Source of the DNA: Rutidosis leptorrhynchoides
Taxonomy: Eukaryota > Streptophyta > Magnoliopsida > Asterales > Asteraceae
Direction of reading: 5' to 3'
DNA: 64,000 bases
Assembly: GCF_046630445.1 (NCBI RefSeq)
Contig: NC_092339.1
Coordinates: forward strand, 56,343,501 to 56,407,500
Position 1 is the stretch's first letter. The number at the start of each line of letters is the position of its first letter. The notes under the pieces were generated by a model. It had not been told where the DNA came from. It was given only the letters and a program-made list of their open reading frames with translations, and did no database searches. A program made the position numbers and the translations under genes. Below, one piece after another: positions 22,981 through 35,534 of this stretch.

Positions 22981-23025
22981 TAATATAGCATAATAATATA
23001 ATGACATATATAAAATGTAGGATAT

Positions 23026-23341
23026 AAGAATGAGCCAATAGTCTAGTGGCTAATGACTCACTCTCCCTTAGGGGAGGTGAGGGTTCGATTCCCACTAGGT
23101 GAGGATTTTCCAAATAATTGGATCAAAAACATTTCTTACCGGGCCCAAATGATCCCTTGGTCCCACGCATGTGAAGATTGAAACAATGACAATGCAAGTT
23201 CGTTTATCGGGCTTGGCATGCTGTGGGGAATGGGTGATGGTGTTTCGTCAGGCTCCAGTGGGCTACCGGGAACCGCTAGATGGGTTGACAAAAGTCAACA
23301 CAGGGCTAACATGTCCCTGCCGATACACATGTTTTGAAACA
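23026..23341 (+). mobile_element. tRNA-derived SINE (SINE-b)
   Basis: tRNA-like head with A box (AATAGTCTAGTGGC, about 23037-23050) and B box GGTTCGATTCC (23082-23092), then a 230-bp unrelated body. Exact 16-bp target duplications ATAAAATGTAGGATAT at 23010-23025 and 23342-23357. No long poly(A) tail, unlike SINE-a, so it is another family. Confidence 0.85.
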
Positions 23342-23357
23342 ATAAAATGTAGGATAT

Positions 23358-23891
23358 TTTCTTTTTGTTACCAAAGAGAGTAATAATACAATTTCATCCC
23401 TACCATGAAGTATCACTTATGACATCTTTCTCACATCGCGTTGTGGGGGTAAAGGGAGGAGGTTTTACCGTCCATGCCCTGTATGGGATTGGTACGGATT
23501 TCCTCCTGAGCACGCAGTGGGGTGGGAGGGGGGGGGTATAGCAACTACGGAAGATGATCGCGTGAGTGATTAAGTCCACTGGGTGATCCCCAACTAACTG
23601 TTATCTGAAAAAACATATTGTCTAATTTTCGGTATAAACAGGGAGATGATCCTTACACCGCCATTTTTAATATATCTAAGTAAATATACTTTAATGTGTT
23701 ATACTACAATGTTTTAAAATATATTTGGTAATGTATGATTAAAAAGTAATATAGTGTAAAGATCATCGCTCTTAACAATAATCTAATATGAACATATATC
23801 TACTTTAATTAGTCCATCATTAATTCATCAAACCACTTTTAATTGCAATTCATTACAAACATTTAATAAAAAATCAAACAACCAAAAAACA
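23358..23891. other. Region downstream of the MYB gene
   Basis: No gene. 23440-23600 is an unusually G-rich block (GGGTAAAGGGAGGAGG, GGGGTGGGAGGGG) reminiscent of a retroposon body, but neither Pol III boxes nor target duplications are seen. AT-rich sequence from 23640 likely includes the MYB 3' untranslated region and poly(A) signals. Confidence 0.4.
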
Positions 23892-26800
23892 CTAATGATA
23901 ATGTAACTTGGGATAGTCATCCTCCCAAAGCCAAAACATAATATCATCTCCATCATCTTCAAACAAAGCTTCCATTTCATTTCCATAAGAACAAAAGCCT
24001 AAAGATCCTGAAGAATTAATTCTCAAAATTTCGTCGTTTTTCACATCATTTTTAGCGCATTCGACACTCGTATCTTCTATAATCTTTTCTGTTTGTTCCT
24101 CTTCTTGAACACTCAAAATCCCATCTGATGAATTTGTAGCCCCACTTTCTAAAAACTTGCTAATATCCACTAACTCATCATCATCATCTTGAAATGTTGG
24201 ACCCAATTCTTGATCTTCTGCGTCGTTTATGTTGACGGATACTGAATTTTTGTCCATTATTTCAATATTTGGTCTCTCTTTATTTAGTACTGTTTGTAGA
24301 GATGATTGATTGCTAGTATGTAGTGATGTTGACTTGACATGATGAACTGCATTATTCTTGTTATACTTTTTAGCAACACAACGACTTACACGACCAGTTC
24401 TTCGCTTTGTTTGTACAACGTTAGCTAAGTCGATTGTGGTTAATGACGAACTGTTTTTAGTTCTCAAAAATCTGTATATTTTGCGGCTTAAATGAGAATT
24501 CCAGTAGTTCTTGATCTCATTATCTGTTCGTCCAGGTAAATGGCTAGCTATCACAGACCATCTAAAAAAAATGTAAGTAAATATTTATTCATGATAATTC
24601 ACTAAAAAAAAATATACAATACAGCTTTTCTATAAAGCTATATCTTCACATTTATGACTTTATTCTTTGAGAACGTATATCTAATGTGTAAGAGCGATAA
24701 ATTTGTAATTCGTCAAATTTGAAATAAGCTTCACATATAGATAGTGTTCAAAATTTTGGTTGAGAAAGTGTGTTTCACTTGAACACAAATTAACATATAA
24801 TAAATTGATATAGATTAACGACTATTTAGTGGGTTTTTTTTTTTTTTTTTTTTTTTTTTTTGTAGCCACTAATGAGGGCTTTAAAACGAACTAAAGCGAG
24901 TCCAAAATGGTTTAATGATGAATGAGATATCGCGTCTCAAAATTGCTAGTTTACTATAAAGAGGAAGTCTTTTGAAGGATGTGGAACTTATCTCACATAA
25001 GAATGGGAAAAAACTTATATGGAGTATATAAGTGAATAGCTATAAGCTATGTTAAGTTGTTATGCTGGGTTTTACTCTAGCTCCTATGTGCACTCAGGCA
25101 ATTGTTCAAATTTGCTTTCACACCTAAAAGTGTGGTCATTTATGATTTTTAGGTGTGTGGGAGATTTAAGGCACTGCTTCCTATTTTTGCTTCCTATTTT
25201 TAGTAGCATATACAGATGTAGATTTTTTTGGCGAAAGACGAAAAATATTAACAAAAATATATATAAATGAAATTGAAAATCAACACGGTAAAAATTCAAT
25301 ATAAGAACCAAAAAAAGTAGCCAACCCAACAAACACACAAAGACCCTTTGTAATGCAAGGAATGCATCAGCGTGAGAAGGTGATGTGGCACCAAACCCAC
25401 GCCCAAAAATGGAGGAATGGTGTGTGGGTTGGGGCATTGGTAGGGATGTGTGGGAAAGCAACACTAAAACTCACGAGTGTAGCTTTTGAATGGGTAATTG
25501 TAATTGGTTAATTTTTTTATCTTATTATTTTTATCCTATTTCTTTTCAACTTTCAATTATATTATATTTTATTACATCATCACAAAACTTCTCACACACA
25601 AATCAACTCGCACCACCATTACTTCACATTTTCAACTCACACCATCAAATCATAAAAAAAAAAAAAAATGCACATCACAAATTCACGTCCCTCCCCATTA
25701 CAAATAGTCTAAACGATGAGCGATCAAAGAAACAACCTAACCTAAACTACAACCTTAACGACCAAGAGAATTGACAAAGAGACTAAGATTAACAAGGTTA
25801 ACAAACTAAACAAAACTTTTTTTCAACATTACCTTCACACGAGCAATGTTAATAAACATATAGCGACAATATTGTTAGCAGAGTGTTAGGCCCATTATAT
25901 TTAGCTTGGTTTAGGGCTAAGCCCATTGTAATGTTTTATATAAACTCTTGCTTGTACTGAGATTCATTATGCAAAATACATCACATTAATCTAAAAGAAG
26001 AGATCGGACTTAAGAGACAAACAAAAGTTCAATCGAATTTCATGTTAATTCAGTCGGATTGATCCACCGTACATATACGTCCCCTACATATGTACGTTAT
26101 ATATAGCTCGTAGTATAGTACTCCGTATGTAAAGTGGCTTTGAATTGCACATGGAATTGAATTTGTGTATATATTGGATCCATACGTGATTTGAAAATTA
26201 ACCACTAAATCAAGATCGTATAGTACTTGTTGCATTGACTATTTAATCCCGATCACGAACATTGAGTACGTGAGGACCATATTTATACATGTGACTTTCT
26301 GCCACCAAAGCTGGAAATACATGCTCAAGTGAGTTAGTACCTTGAGGCTTTTAAATTTTTTTTATGAAAGTTTCGCTTTTTATATATTAAATTCTTTGTA
26401 TATATTAAAATTATATTTTACGTACGCACAAAAAGTGACTTAGACCGAGTTTATGGCGCCTCAATACTTTGTTAATTACTCTCAGTATAAAAAAAGTGTC
26501 AACTTATTATTTAAATCTCGTCGAAATAATTGCTCACATAAAAAAAATAACTACTACTTTCGTCCTATAATTATTATTTCATTTGATTTTTTTTTCTTTT
26601 TAAAGACAAGTTGTTGGCATAAAATACTCTCATTTGCCACGGACGCACGCAATTCGGGCAGGAAACCGAACCGCATTACAGGGATCCGAACCTTAAACCA
26701 TTCCGAGGGGCAGGCGGTCGGACCTGGGTCTTGAATACGGGTCGGTAAAACCTTCCTTGGGGCAATCCGGCTTCAAGAAATAAATCTCACAGATATTTTT

Positions 26801-28360
26801 AAAGAGAGAAACTTGAACTTGAGGCCCACCACCCCCATCCCAATGTACAAGTGCAAAGAGGTGAACAATTGTACTAATAGGGTGGATTCATTTGATTTTT
26901 TTCATGAATTTAAAACATATCACCAAATTGTCTAATTTCCCATTCAATTCTAATGAGTTATTTTATTCTAATTAAATAAGGTTGTTATAAATAACACTTG
27001 TTGATAAATTAATTGTCCTTTTGAATGTCACTTCCTTAATGATAAAAATGGTATAATAGAAACTTAATGAATTTTATTGTTATTTAGAATACTTCCTTAA
27101 TAATAAAAATGGTATAATAGAAACTTAATGAATTTTTATTGTTATTTAGAATAAGGAAAAAAAATTTAGAGACAAATAAAAAATCTTAGGCAGGTGATCC
27201 TCACACACAATTTTTTGATCCATGTAAAACTAATTACCTATTATAAACTTAATTATATTTAAATTAATAATATAAGTTTAACTTCCTAAATTAATATTGG
27301 AGTATAACTGTAAGTTTATGAGATAAAAGTATACATAGATCAAAAAGTGGTGTATGAAGATCATTTCTCAAAATAATATAGGTAAAATTTTTTAGAATAG
27401 AGGAGTACTAATTAAATACTGTTAAACTCTATTTATTAATTACACTAAATAATTTATTTCTTTAATTAAATCAATTAAATTTACCTTCAATATAGGCAAA
27501 ACTGAATTGTATCAATATATCTTATATCTTATATCTTATATCTTATATCTTTTATTATATCCAATAAAAATCAATAGGAAACAGTTTTTAGAGTTTGCTA
27601 AAAGATTATTGGTTAATGGGGGTATTTCCTGTTGTTATTTTTCTAAAGTTGAATATTTGAAGACGAAGGATAAGATAAAAATGAAACGTAGCAAAAGGAA
27701 ATCAACAAAATTATAGCGAACACTTAATAATTTGTATATAAATAGAAATAGATTTAAGAAATAGTGAACAAATTACCTATTTCCCAATGATCCATGTAAC
27801 TTGACAATGAGTTCTTCTTCTTCTGTAGTAATGTTTCCTCTCTTTAGATCACCTCTCAAATAATTAATCCATCTAAGTCTGCAACTTTTTCCGCATCTTA
27901 AAAGCCCTAGCTTCCAAAATTTGATCCACCAATTAATTAAAATTACGCTTTTATGTGCAGTAATCATAACTAGCTAACTAGATATTAAAAGTTCGGTTGT
28001 AAAAATATCTATATCTATATGATTCTTCATGTATTCGTTATTTCTTTTTCCTTTAACATATAGAAAACTGCTCGTTCACTAAAAGTCGAATTGATCTAAC
28101 ACGTAAAAACCATAGTAATTTAATTTGTTGTAGATACGTCGAACATATATTGATTGAACGATAAATTGTGTATTAATTGTAGATAACTGAGTGAAGTTAG
28201 TCGGTGATCGAATTAGGATATATGTACCTGCATTTTTGGGTAACGACCTCCAAGAACCCTCACCATTTGTTTGGATGTATTTGATCAAGGTCTCATCTTC
28301 TTCAGCAGTCCATCTTCCTTTCTTTAGTCCTTCCTTTTCACAACATGGTGCTCTTCCCAT
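23892..28360 (-). CDS. MYB12-like: R2R3-MYB transcription factor, subgroup 7 (flavonol regulator type)
   Basis: Exons: 28228-28360 (133 bp), 27777-27906 (130 bp), 23892-24561 (670 bp), joined at GT..AG sites. The 133/130-bp first exons are canonical for R2R3-MYBs. Product is 310 residues, uninterrupted. It begins [21 protein letters not shown]2 spans about residues 14-64 ([20 protein letters not shown]) and R3 about 67-115 ([20 protein letters not shown]). The bHLH-binding signature in R3 is incomplete (Ser where Leu is expected), as in bHLH-independent subgroup 7. [14 protein letters not shown] (140-153) matches the subgroup-7 motif, normally GRTSR..MK; Val replaces Thr. An acidic, Trp-containing end ([14 protein letters not shown]) suggests an activation region. 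Family role: nuclear activator of CHS, CHI, F3H and FLS in flavonol synthesis. The exact orthologue (MYB11, 12 or 111) cannot be fixed. Confidence 0.92.
25884..25985 (+). mobile_element. Possible short solo LTR
   Basis: TGTTAGGCCCATTATATTTA start, internal TATA box (TTTTATATAAACTC), and a CA-ended 3' region (ACATCACA), about 100 bp. This resembles the LTR of a small Copia or TRIM element. No matching target duplication was found. Confidence 0.25.
26587..26775 (-). mobile_element. Decayed SINE related to SINE-a (SINE-c)
   Basis: Starts with a T-rich tract on the plus strand (reverse poly(A)). It shares the adjacent block CTCATTTGCCAC..ACGCACGCA with SINE-a (CTCATTTGTCAC..ACACACGCA). A B-box-like AAGGTTCGGATCCCTG lies at 26678-26693 on the minus strand. 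No clear target duplications, so older. Confidence 0.5.
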
Positions 28361-28535
28361 TTTTTATTATATAATTTATGTGAATGAAGTGTGTCTTGAA
28401 GAGTAATAGTATATAGTATAATAGTATAATAAAGTTACTAAAGAGAAAACCATATAGGAGCTAGGGTTGAGTGGAGATGAAACCTACCTATATAAATATA
28501 TGAAACATGTTGTTACACGTAAATCAAATGGTTAT
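28361..28535 (-). promoter_or_regulatory. Proximal promoter and 5' leader of the MYB gene
   Basis: Minus strand: TATA-like TATATTTATATAGG (about 28489-28502), directly followed by GGTAGGTT, the complement of the MYB-recognition AC element AACCTACC (28481-28488). An ACGT core (TTACACGTAA complement, 28517-28520) lies upstream. Paired ACGT and MYB elements are known from light-responsive units of flavonoid genes. Only 175 bp separate the ATG from the LTR insertion at 28536, so more distal promoter sequence now starts at 41120. Confidence 0.5.
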
Positions 28536-30210
28536 TGTGACGACCCGGAAATTTCCGATCAAATTTAAACTTAATCTTATAATGATTCCGACACAATAAG
28601 CAAAATCTATTAAACCGAGTCTCAAAATGTTAGAACTATTTTTCAAGAATGCATTTGACCTTCAATTATTTCCGACGATTCACGAACACTAGTTGTAAAT
28701 AAATATGTACATATAAATATAAATATATGTATATATACAATATTTTGAATTAATAACGTATACTTTAAATAGTAGAATAAAAAATGTAAAGTATGATACA
28801 AAAACAATCATGATGTTAATAAAACGAATCTATGTAAATATATATATATATATATATAATTTTTGTACACAATTAAGATACTATGTATATTGTATTAAAT
28901 ATTCGAACATGTTATATGAATATTATATAATTAATAATAGGTAATGTAATATATTAAATGTAATTAGAAGTTAAACATATAATATTAATATTAATATTTC
29001 CATTACTATCAATAATATCAACATGAATATCAAAATCAGTGTTAGTCATATTATTATTTTCAATAGATAATATAGGAAAGTTGATACGTATAAATTGTTG
29101 TGATGTTATTGTTATCATTAATAACATCATTATTATATTATAATGAGTAATAAAAGTTTGATTAAGATTATTATTATTATTATTTACTCATTATACTTAT
29201 TATTAGTATTATTTTGTTATCAGTATTACATTATTTTGATATTTATTAAAAGAGTAATCATAATCTATAAAAAATAAATATAATTATCTAAATAAAAGAG
29301 AAATAAAAATAAAAATAAAAATATAAAAATATAGATATATAAAGATATATATAATAGGAAATCAGTATTGTTATTTATTATTATTAGTATTAGTATTTGT
29401 ATTATTATTATTAATATTATTATTAATACATTTAATAATTATTAATTAATTAAAATTATTAATAATAGATTAAGAATCTGTTTCCTATCTTTGTCATGCT
29501 CGATATATTTTTCCTTGTTATCTATTTAACTCGTGATCCCTGGTCGACCTATCAGCATCATATATATCAATCAACTATCCTTTATGCTTACCAGAAACAA
29601 TTTGCTACCTATCTGTTATATTATTTATTTTAAAGAAAAACTAACCGATACCCTGCTCGTGTCATGATTGAGTCAAAAACTCAAATTCAAATCGATTTTC
29701 GAAATTCAACAATGCAGATGTGTTAGGATACATGTAGTTGAACTATCTGCAAAGTTTCGAACCCTAATTCTTTCAATTAATCATGAATTTTCGAGTCAAA
29801 GTTTTGAAAATAAAAGTCAACCGAATTGAATATCAAGAAATTCGAGTTCATTATGATGTTTCAAGTGTAATTAGCGATTCCAATAGTTTCAAGGAGTGGA
29901 TTACAATCTATTTTATGTTTTAACATTTGTCTAAAACTAGCTCGAAGTCAAAATCGAATTTTTTTTCTTCTTATATAGCGACGAGCAGGTGCTGAAGCAT
30001 ATGTATTTGTTTTTATTTATTTTCGTTTTGTTTTAATTAAATTAAACACTTAAACTAAATCTTTCTGTTTGTTATTAAATTTGAAAACGTATTCTGGTTA
30101 TTTATCTGTTATGATTACATGGGTTTTAGCCGATTGGGTTATGAAGGAGAAGATGAGAAACAGATCTAAGGACATGATACATTTATTAGTTTCGGTATAA
30201 TTACATAAAA

Positions 30211-30281
30211 GTATGGGCAGTACAATGGTTTAGAACGTTAGGAGGGAGCGTAAGGTCGCGGGTTCGAGTCCGGTCTGGGAC
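30211..30281 (+). other. tRNA-like Pol III module in the 5' LTR of element A
   Basis: 71 nt with A-box-like GGGCAGTACAATGGTTTAGA and a B box GGTTCGAGTCC (30261-30271), ending GGTCTGGGAC. The matching 71 nt is in the 3' LTR. Cloverleaf pairing is poor, so it looks like an ancient tRNA or SINE head built into the LTR and not a working tRNA gene. Confidence 0.6.
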
Positions 30282-30591
30282 ATTTCTTTTTAGAAAAGCT
30301 TTATGAGGTAGTTTTCTAATTAATATTATTGTTATTATGATCATTATTATTATTGTTATTTTTATTTTAATTGTTATTATTATTATTATTATTATCATAA
30401 TTATAAGTAGAGTAATCAATATTATTATTAATTATTAGTATAACTATTATTATTACCATTATTATTATTATTATGATTATTATTATTATTATTATTGTTA
30501 GTATTATAATTATTACTATCACCATTATCATGCTTAGATTTATAAATATTAAGACATAACTATTACTATTATTTTTATAAGTATTATTAAT

Positions 30592-31632
30592 AGATGAGTA
30601 GGTTGTTTGGTTTTGTTTGTGTGTTTGTGGTTTTGTGGGTCTGTGTGGGTGTCTTCTTTCACTATGTTCTTTGCTCTTTGCTGGTTTGTTGTTTTTTTGT
30701 ATGATTTTTTTGTTGTGAGACCTTTTTTTTTTCCTAGACCCATGCATAGATGGTGTAAGTTTTGACATGTGGGTTTCAATGTGTATGTATGGATGTTCGT
30801 GTTTGTATGTATGTATTGAAGTTTGTGCGCATGTTTATGTGTGTTTGTATGTATGTATTGAAGTTCGTGTTTGTTTGTATGTACGCTTGTTTTGCATTTC
30901 TGCTTGCCTATGATTGTTTTATGTATTTATGTACGTTTGTATGTTTATATGTATGTATTGTTATATGTTTGGTTGTATGTATATTCGTATGTTTGTATGT
31001 ATATCCGTATGTTGGTATGTATATTCGTATGTTTGTATGTTTTATATCTATGTATGCGTATGTAGGTTTTCCCGTATGTATGCGTGTAGGTGGATATCTA
31101 TGAATGTACGTTTGTATGTTTATGTAGGTTTGAGTAGATACGGTTTTATATATGTTTGTATGTTTATTTTTATAGACTGGCTTGCTATGATGTGATTTTA
31201 TCTATTTGTGGACATATATGTTTATTTCTCATTTAGTGCCGCTTTACTTTATTCGTCATGTGCTCCGCAGTACACTCTAAGGTTTTTATTTTATTTTATA
31301 CGGCGCTGTTTCAGGAGCCATCAGCAAGCGTCTACTTATTGGCGACTTGACTGTCGCTTAGAGCCTAAATCGAATTCCAGTCAACATTTTAAAACCCATG
31401 GAAATTTGTCCCACCATTTTCATGGCGTTGGCATTTTTTTTTTTTTTTTTTTTTTTTGGCCGGAGGTCCTTTGCAAGCAGTCTCTTTATCCGTCGAACAT
31501 AAAGAGGAAGGACTTTCTCTACTCTTGTGAGTGTTTCACTCGGGGTAGTGAAATGACTTCTCTTTGTCCTAGGGTAGAGGAAGGATTGTCTACGTCTCAC
31601 CCCCCCCATATCCTACAAGTGTGGGATTGGGT

Positions 31633-31681
<49 letters not shown>
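30592..31681 (+). mobile_element. Non-LTR retroposon with (TTG)n tail, inserted in the 5' LTR of A
   Basis: Absent from the 3' LTR of the same element, which gives the empty site. Flanked by TATTAAT (30585-30591, 31682-31688). The last 250 bp hold GTAGAGGAAGGATTGTCTAC, TCTCACC and GTGTGGGATTGGGTA, then (TTG)n (about 31629-31681). This is the 3'-end style of plant RTE-type LINEs and SINEs that share it. The first 600 bp are GT-rich with a long degenerate (TGTATG)n stretch (about 30780-31170). No reverse transcriptase is seen, so a truncated or composite copy. Confidence 0.7.
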
Positions 31682-31682
<1 letters not shown>

Positions 31683-31937
31683 ATTAATATTATTATTAAT
31701 TTTATCATTTAAGTATTATTAATATTATTACTATGAAAATAATAACATTTATTAGTAACTTCATTAATATTAGTGCTAGTATCATTTTATTAGTATTATT
31801 ATTGGCATAAGTATTATTATTAATATTAATATTAACATTAATATTAATATGATTATCAATACTAGTACTGTTATTATTAGAGATTATTATAATTACTAGA
31901 ATTATCATTACTTTAAATCTACCATTTTTATTAAAAC

Positions 31938-31938
<1 letters not shown>

Positions 31939-32010
<72 letters not shown>
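31939..32010. repeat. (ATT)n microsatellite, 5' LTR of A
   Basis: About 24 triplets; counterpart 39814-39902 in the 3' LTR is longer. Confidence 0.85.
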
Positions 32011-32012
<2 letters not shown>

Positions 32013-32223
32013 AATTATTATTATTACTATTATTATACTTATTCTAATATTATTATAACTATTATTTTGCAAACACATATTATATTTAATATACATGATT
32101 TAAAATTATTAATACTTTTATTTATCTAAAATATACAAAAATGAATATATAATAAAATATATAAGATATTGATATAAAAATCACTAATAAAAATATATAT
32201 AATTGTTCGATTACGATTATACG

Positions 32224-32227
<4 letters not shown>

Positions 32228-32289
<62 letters not shown>
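32228..32289. repeat. (AT)n microsatellite, 5' LTR of A
   Basis: About 31 AT units; the same locus in the 3' LTR (40086-40209) has about 62. Confidence 0.9.
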
Positions 32290-32293
<4 letters not shown>

Positions 32294-33200
32294 AATGATA
32301 TAGGTTTGTGAATCCGAGGCCAACCCTGCATTATTCAATATAGTCATATGTATTTTTACTACAAAATACATTAGGTGAGTTTCATTTGCTTTTTTACCCT
32401 TTATATTTTTGGGCTGAGAATACATGCGCAATTTTTATAAATGTTTAACGAAATAGACACAAGTAATCGAAACTACATTATATGGTTGAATGATCGAAGC
32501 CAAATATGCCCCTTTTTACTTGGTAACCTAAGAATTAGTAAACCAGTCTACTAATTGACGCGAATCCTAAAGATAGATCTATTGGGCTCAACAAAACCCA
32601 TCCGTTGTAGCGGACGCTTTAGTACTTCGATGTTGTTTTATCATGTCCGAAGGATTTTCCGGAATGATAGGGGATATTCTTATATGCATCTTGTTAATGT
32701 CGGTTACCAGGTGTTCAATCCATATGAATGATTTTTGTCTCTATGCATGAGACGTATATTTATGAGAATTGAAATATGAAATCTTGTGGTCTATTAAAAT
32801 AATGAAATGATTATTTATGTTAAACTAATGAACTCACCAACCTTTTGGTTGACACTTTAAAGCATGTTTATTCTCAGGTATGAAAGAAATCTTCCGCTGT
32901 GCATTTGCTCATTTTAGAGATATTACTGGGAGTCATTCATGACATATTTCGAAAGACGTTGCATTCGAGTCGTTGAGTTCATCAAGATTATTATTAAGTC
33001 AAATATAGTTAGATGTATTATGAAATGGTATGCATAATGTCAACTTTCGATGAAAAGAAAGTTTGTCTTTTAAAAACGAATGCAATGTTTGTAAAATGTA
33101 TCATATAGAGGTCAAATACCTCGCGATGTAACCAACTATTGTGAATCGTTTGTAATCGATATGGACTTCGTCCAGATGGATTAGGACGGGTCACTTCAGT

Positions 33201-33212
33201 TGGTATCAGAGC
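33201..33212 (+). other. Primer-binding site of element A
   Basis: TGGTATCAGAGC, complementary to the 3' end of initiator Met-tRNA, two bases after the LTR end. Confidence 0.9.
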
Positions 33213-33729
33213 GGTGGTCTTAGTGAACCAGGTCTTGCATTAGTGTGTCTAACTGATAGTTTCTTAGATGCAATAATGAGTCTGGACTTCGACCGTGTCT
33301 GCATGTCAAAAGTTTTGCTTAACATTTCGTGTCGAAAATTACCTACTTATCATCCTTAGGAAATTACCTGCTTATCATTCCTATTCTAGACACATCTTAC
33401 TACATTGATTGCATGAATAGTGTATAGACAAATTCATATCTTAGCGTATCTGTTACTGTAGACTTTATCTGACACTTTTCCTTAATTTCCTCCGTAATCT
33501 ACGGGATCTTCTGTACTATATTAGATATTCTATATAATTAGAATATTATTCGATGATCGAAAATCATTTCATATCGAAAATCCTCTAACTGATCATAAGA
33601 GATTGATCCTACACCTAGCTTGGATTCCATTAGTTTCGGAAGCAATTTTGAGATGCGTATTGAAGTAGACTCCGAAGTCAATGAACCCGAAGTATCTCCA
33701 GGGTTTAGATATTTTTCTTTCTAGAGGAG

Positions 33730-34164
33730 ATGGGGTGGGTCCGAGACTTACTCACTCGATGGAGAAATGAAGAAGGCGAGCCTTATCACGAACCAAACTT
33801 ACCTCCTAACATCGGAGAAAACGATGTACTCACCGATGAACCTATGCGCAACACTGTATTCACCCTTCTTGCTAAAGTTTTCCACCTCGAAGGTCGCATT
33901 ACTGCAATCTCAGAAAATATTCAACCTCTACTTTCGAATACCAATCGAAGGGGAATATTAGAAGAAGTTAGGGAACTTCGAATTGATAATCAAGATCTAT
34001 CGAATCAGATGAGTAGATGGAAAAAAATGATAGAGGGTAGGATAGAAACCCTGACAAGAATGGTGCGTGATCTACAAGCTATACTTACTACACCAACCTC
34101 AGCACCAACAACATTTGTAGCACCGACAGCAACAGTACCACCATCAGCAGCACCAGCAGCATAA
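33730..34164 (+). pseudogene. gag-like N-terminal remnant of element A
   Basis: 144 codons: MGWVRDLLTRWRNEEGEPYH, then ENDVLTDEPMRNTVFTLLAK, a helical segment (REL..DLSNQMSRWKKMIEGR), and a Pro/Thr/Ala-rich tail. Element B has the homologous stretch around 57810-58100. Position just after the primer site and the coiled-coil character suggest the start of a Gypsy gag. The capsid core and zinc knuckle do not follow. Confidence 0.5.
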
Positions 34165-34921
34165 CCAGTACCAATAACAACAACATCATCACACGTCTCA
34201 ACCTCGCAATCTATACCTCAAGCATAATCATTGTTCTACGAATCGTTCTACATAAACTATCTTCGTCCTTCGTGACGATTATGTAATCTCTAATGTTTTA
34301 GAGATTATGTACTATAGTTCTAGCTGTAAATCTGATGAGTTTAATATCACATTGACTCATTAAATCCATGATTACGTCTGAAGAAAATATATATGTATAT
34401 ATGTTTTCATAAAGATTGTAATTAAAAGTTTTATTGTACGAACTGTTAATGGTGAAAATATTTTAACGGGTAGGTAATACCTGAGGAATATTTAGATTTC
34501 ACATTAATAAGTACACTGTACATTCTTTCAAATTTAATTCAACAGTCATTTACTATCCTATTTACAACCACCGATATACGTATCCGTTCACCACAGAATA
34601 ACCTTTTTCATTCAATTTCATATTTGGATTTTGATCTATCAGAATCCAACAAGTGGCATAATGAAGAAAACATTGGACAAAAATAAAATTTGTTAGAAAC
34701 AAACAAATTAACCATGAGAAAATTTTGTTAAGAATCCACGCTAACAAAATCCTAGCTAACTGTTCCTAGCTAACTGTTAATTCATTATTACATTTTTTTA
34801 TCGCAATTTATTTATCGCAGTTTATATTCTCGCAATTTTATTTATCGTCATTTAATTTCTGTATTTATTTTACGCACTTTAAATATCGGGACACGTATAC
34901 AAGGTTTTGACATATCATGTC

Positions 34922-35027
<106 letters not shown>

Positions 35028-35534
35028 GGAATTACCATAGACACTCTATATGCAGTAATGACCGAGTTAGCTATACAGGGTTGAGGTTGATTCTACAATA
35101 ATATATATACTTTGAGTTGTGATCGAGTCTGAGACATGTACACGGGTCACGACACGTATTAATTAATTCGAATATTATATATTAAACTATATATGAATTA
35201 TTAAACTGTTAATTGTGGACTATCGACTGTGGACTAATAACATGGACAATTAAAATGAATTAAAATATTGATTATAACATATGAAACTAAATAATTCTTC
35301 AAGTTTGCCACTTAAGTTCATCTTAAACCTCATCTATATCTCGACGATTTCAATCTGCGTTCAAACCTTTCATAATTCTTGAAAACACCACAATCGAGAG
35401 GATGAACCGCACTTCATCTACGAAAGAAGAGATTGATGCATATAGTTATGCACTTAAAAACACTCGGAACTTGAGTAAACGTTTAACACGTATCTTTATT
35501 AGCTCCTTTGGCGTTGTTATTCTCGAAAATAACT

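Larger units (their letters stand above)
24562..27776 (-). other. Intron 2 of the MYB gene (3.2 kb)
   Basis: Begins AGGTAATTTG and ends TTTTTTTTAGA on the minus strand. Very long for this gene class. Contents: SINE-like remnant 26587-26775, possible solo LTR 25884-25985, a T28 run (24834-24861), two near-identical 60-bp blocks (AATGGTATAATAGAAACTTA.. around 27045 and 27108) and a (TTATATC)n run near 27520. No coding sequence. Confidence 0.85.
28536..33198 (+). repeat. 5' LTR of element A
   Basis: 4663 bp, including a 1090-bp retroposon absent from the 3' LTR. Contains a tRNA-like module, (ATT)n at 31939-32010 and (AT)n at 32228-32289. Confidence 0.93.

Noticed and set aside
25084-25464. Minus-strand frame of about 126 codons near MYB exon 3
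   Set aside because: Lies in intron 2 of the MYB gene, with a repeat-like GGGTTGGGGC/CCAAACCCACGCCC palindrome; no domain.
30211-30281. Functional tRNA gene
   Set aside because: Good B box, but the acceptor stem does not pair and the module is duplicated only because it lies in both LTRs.
30762-31195. Cys/Val/Tyr-rich open frames
   Set aside because: Translations of a degenerate TGTATG repeat.
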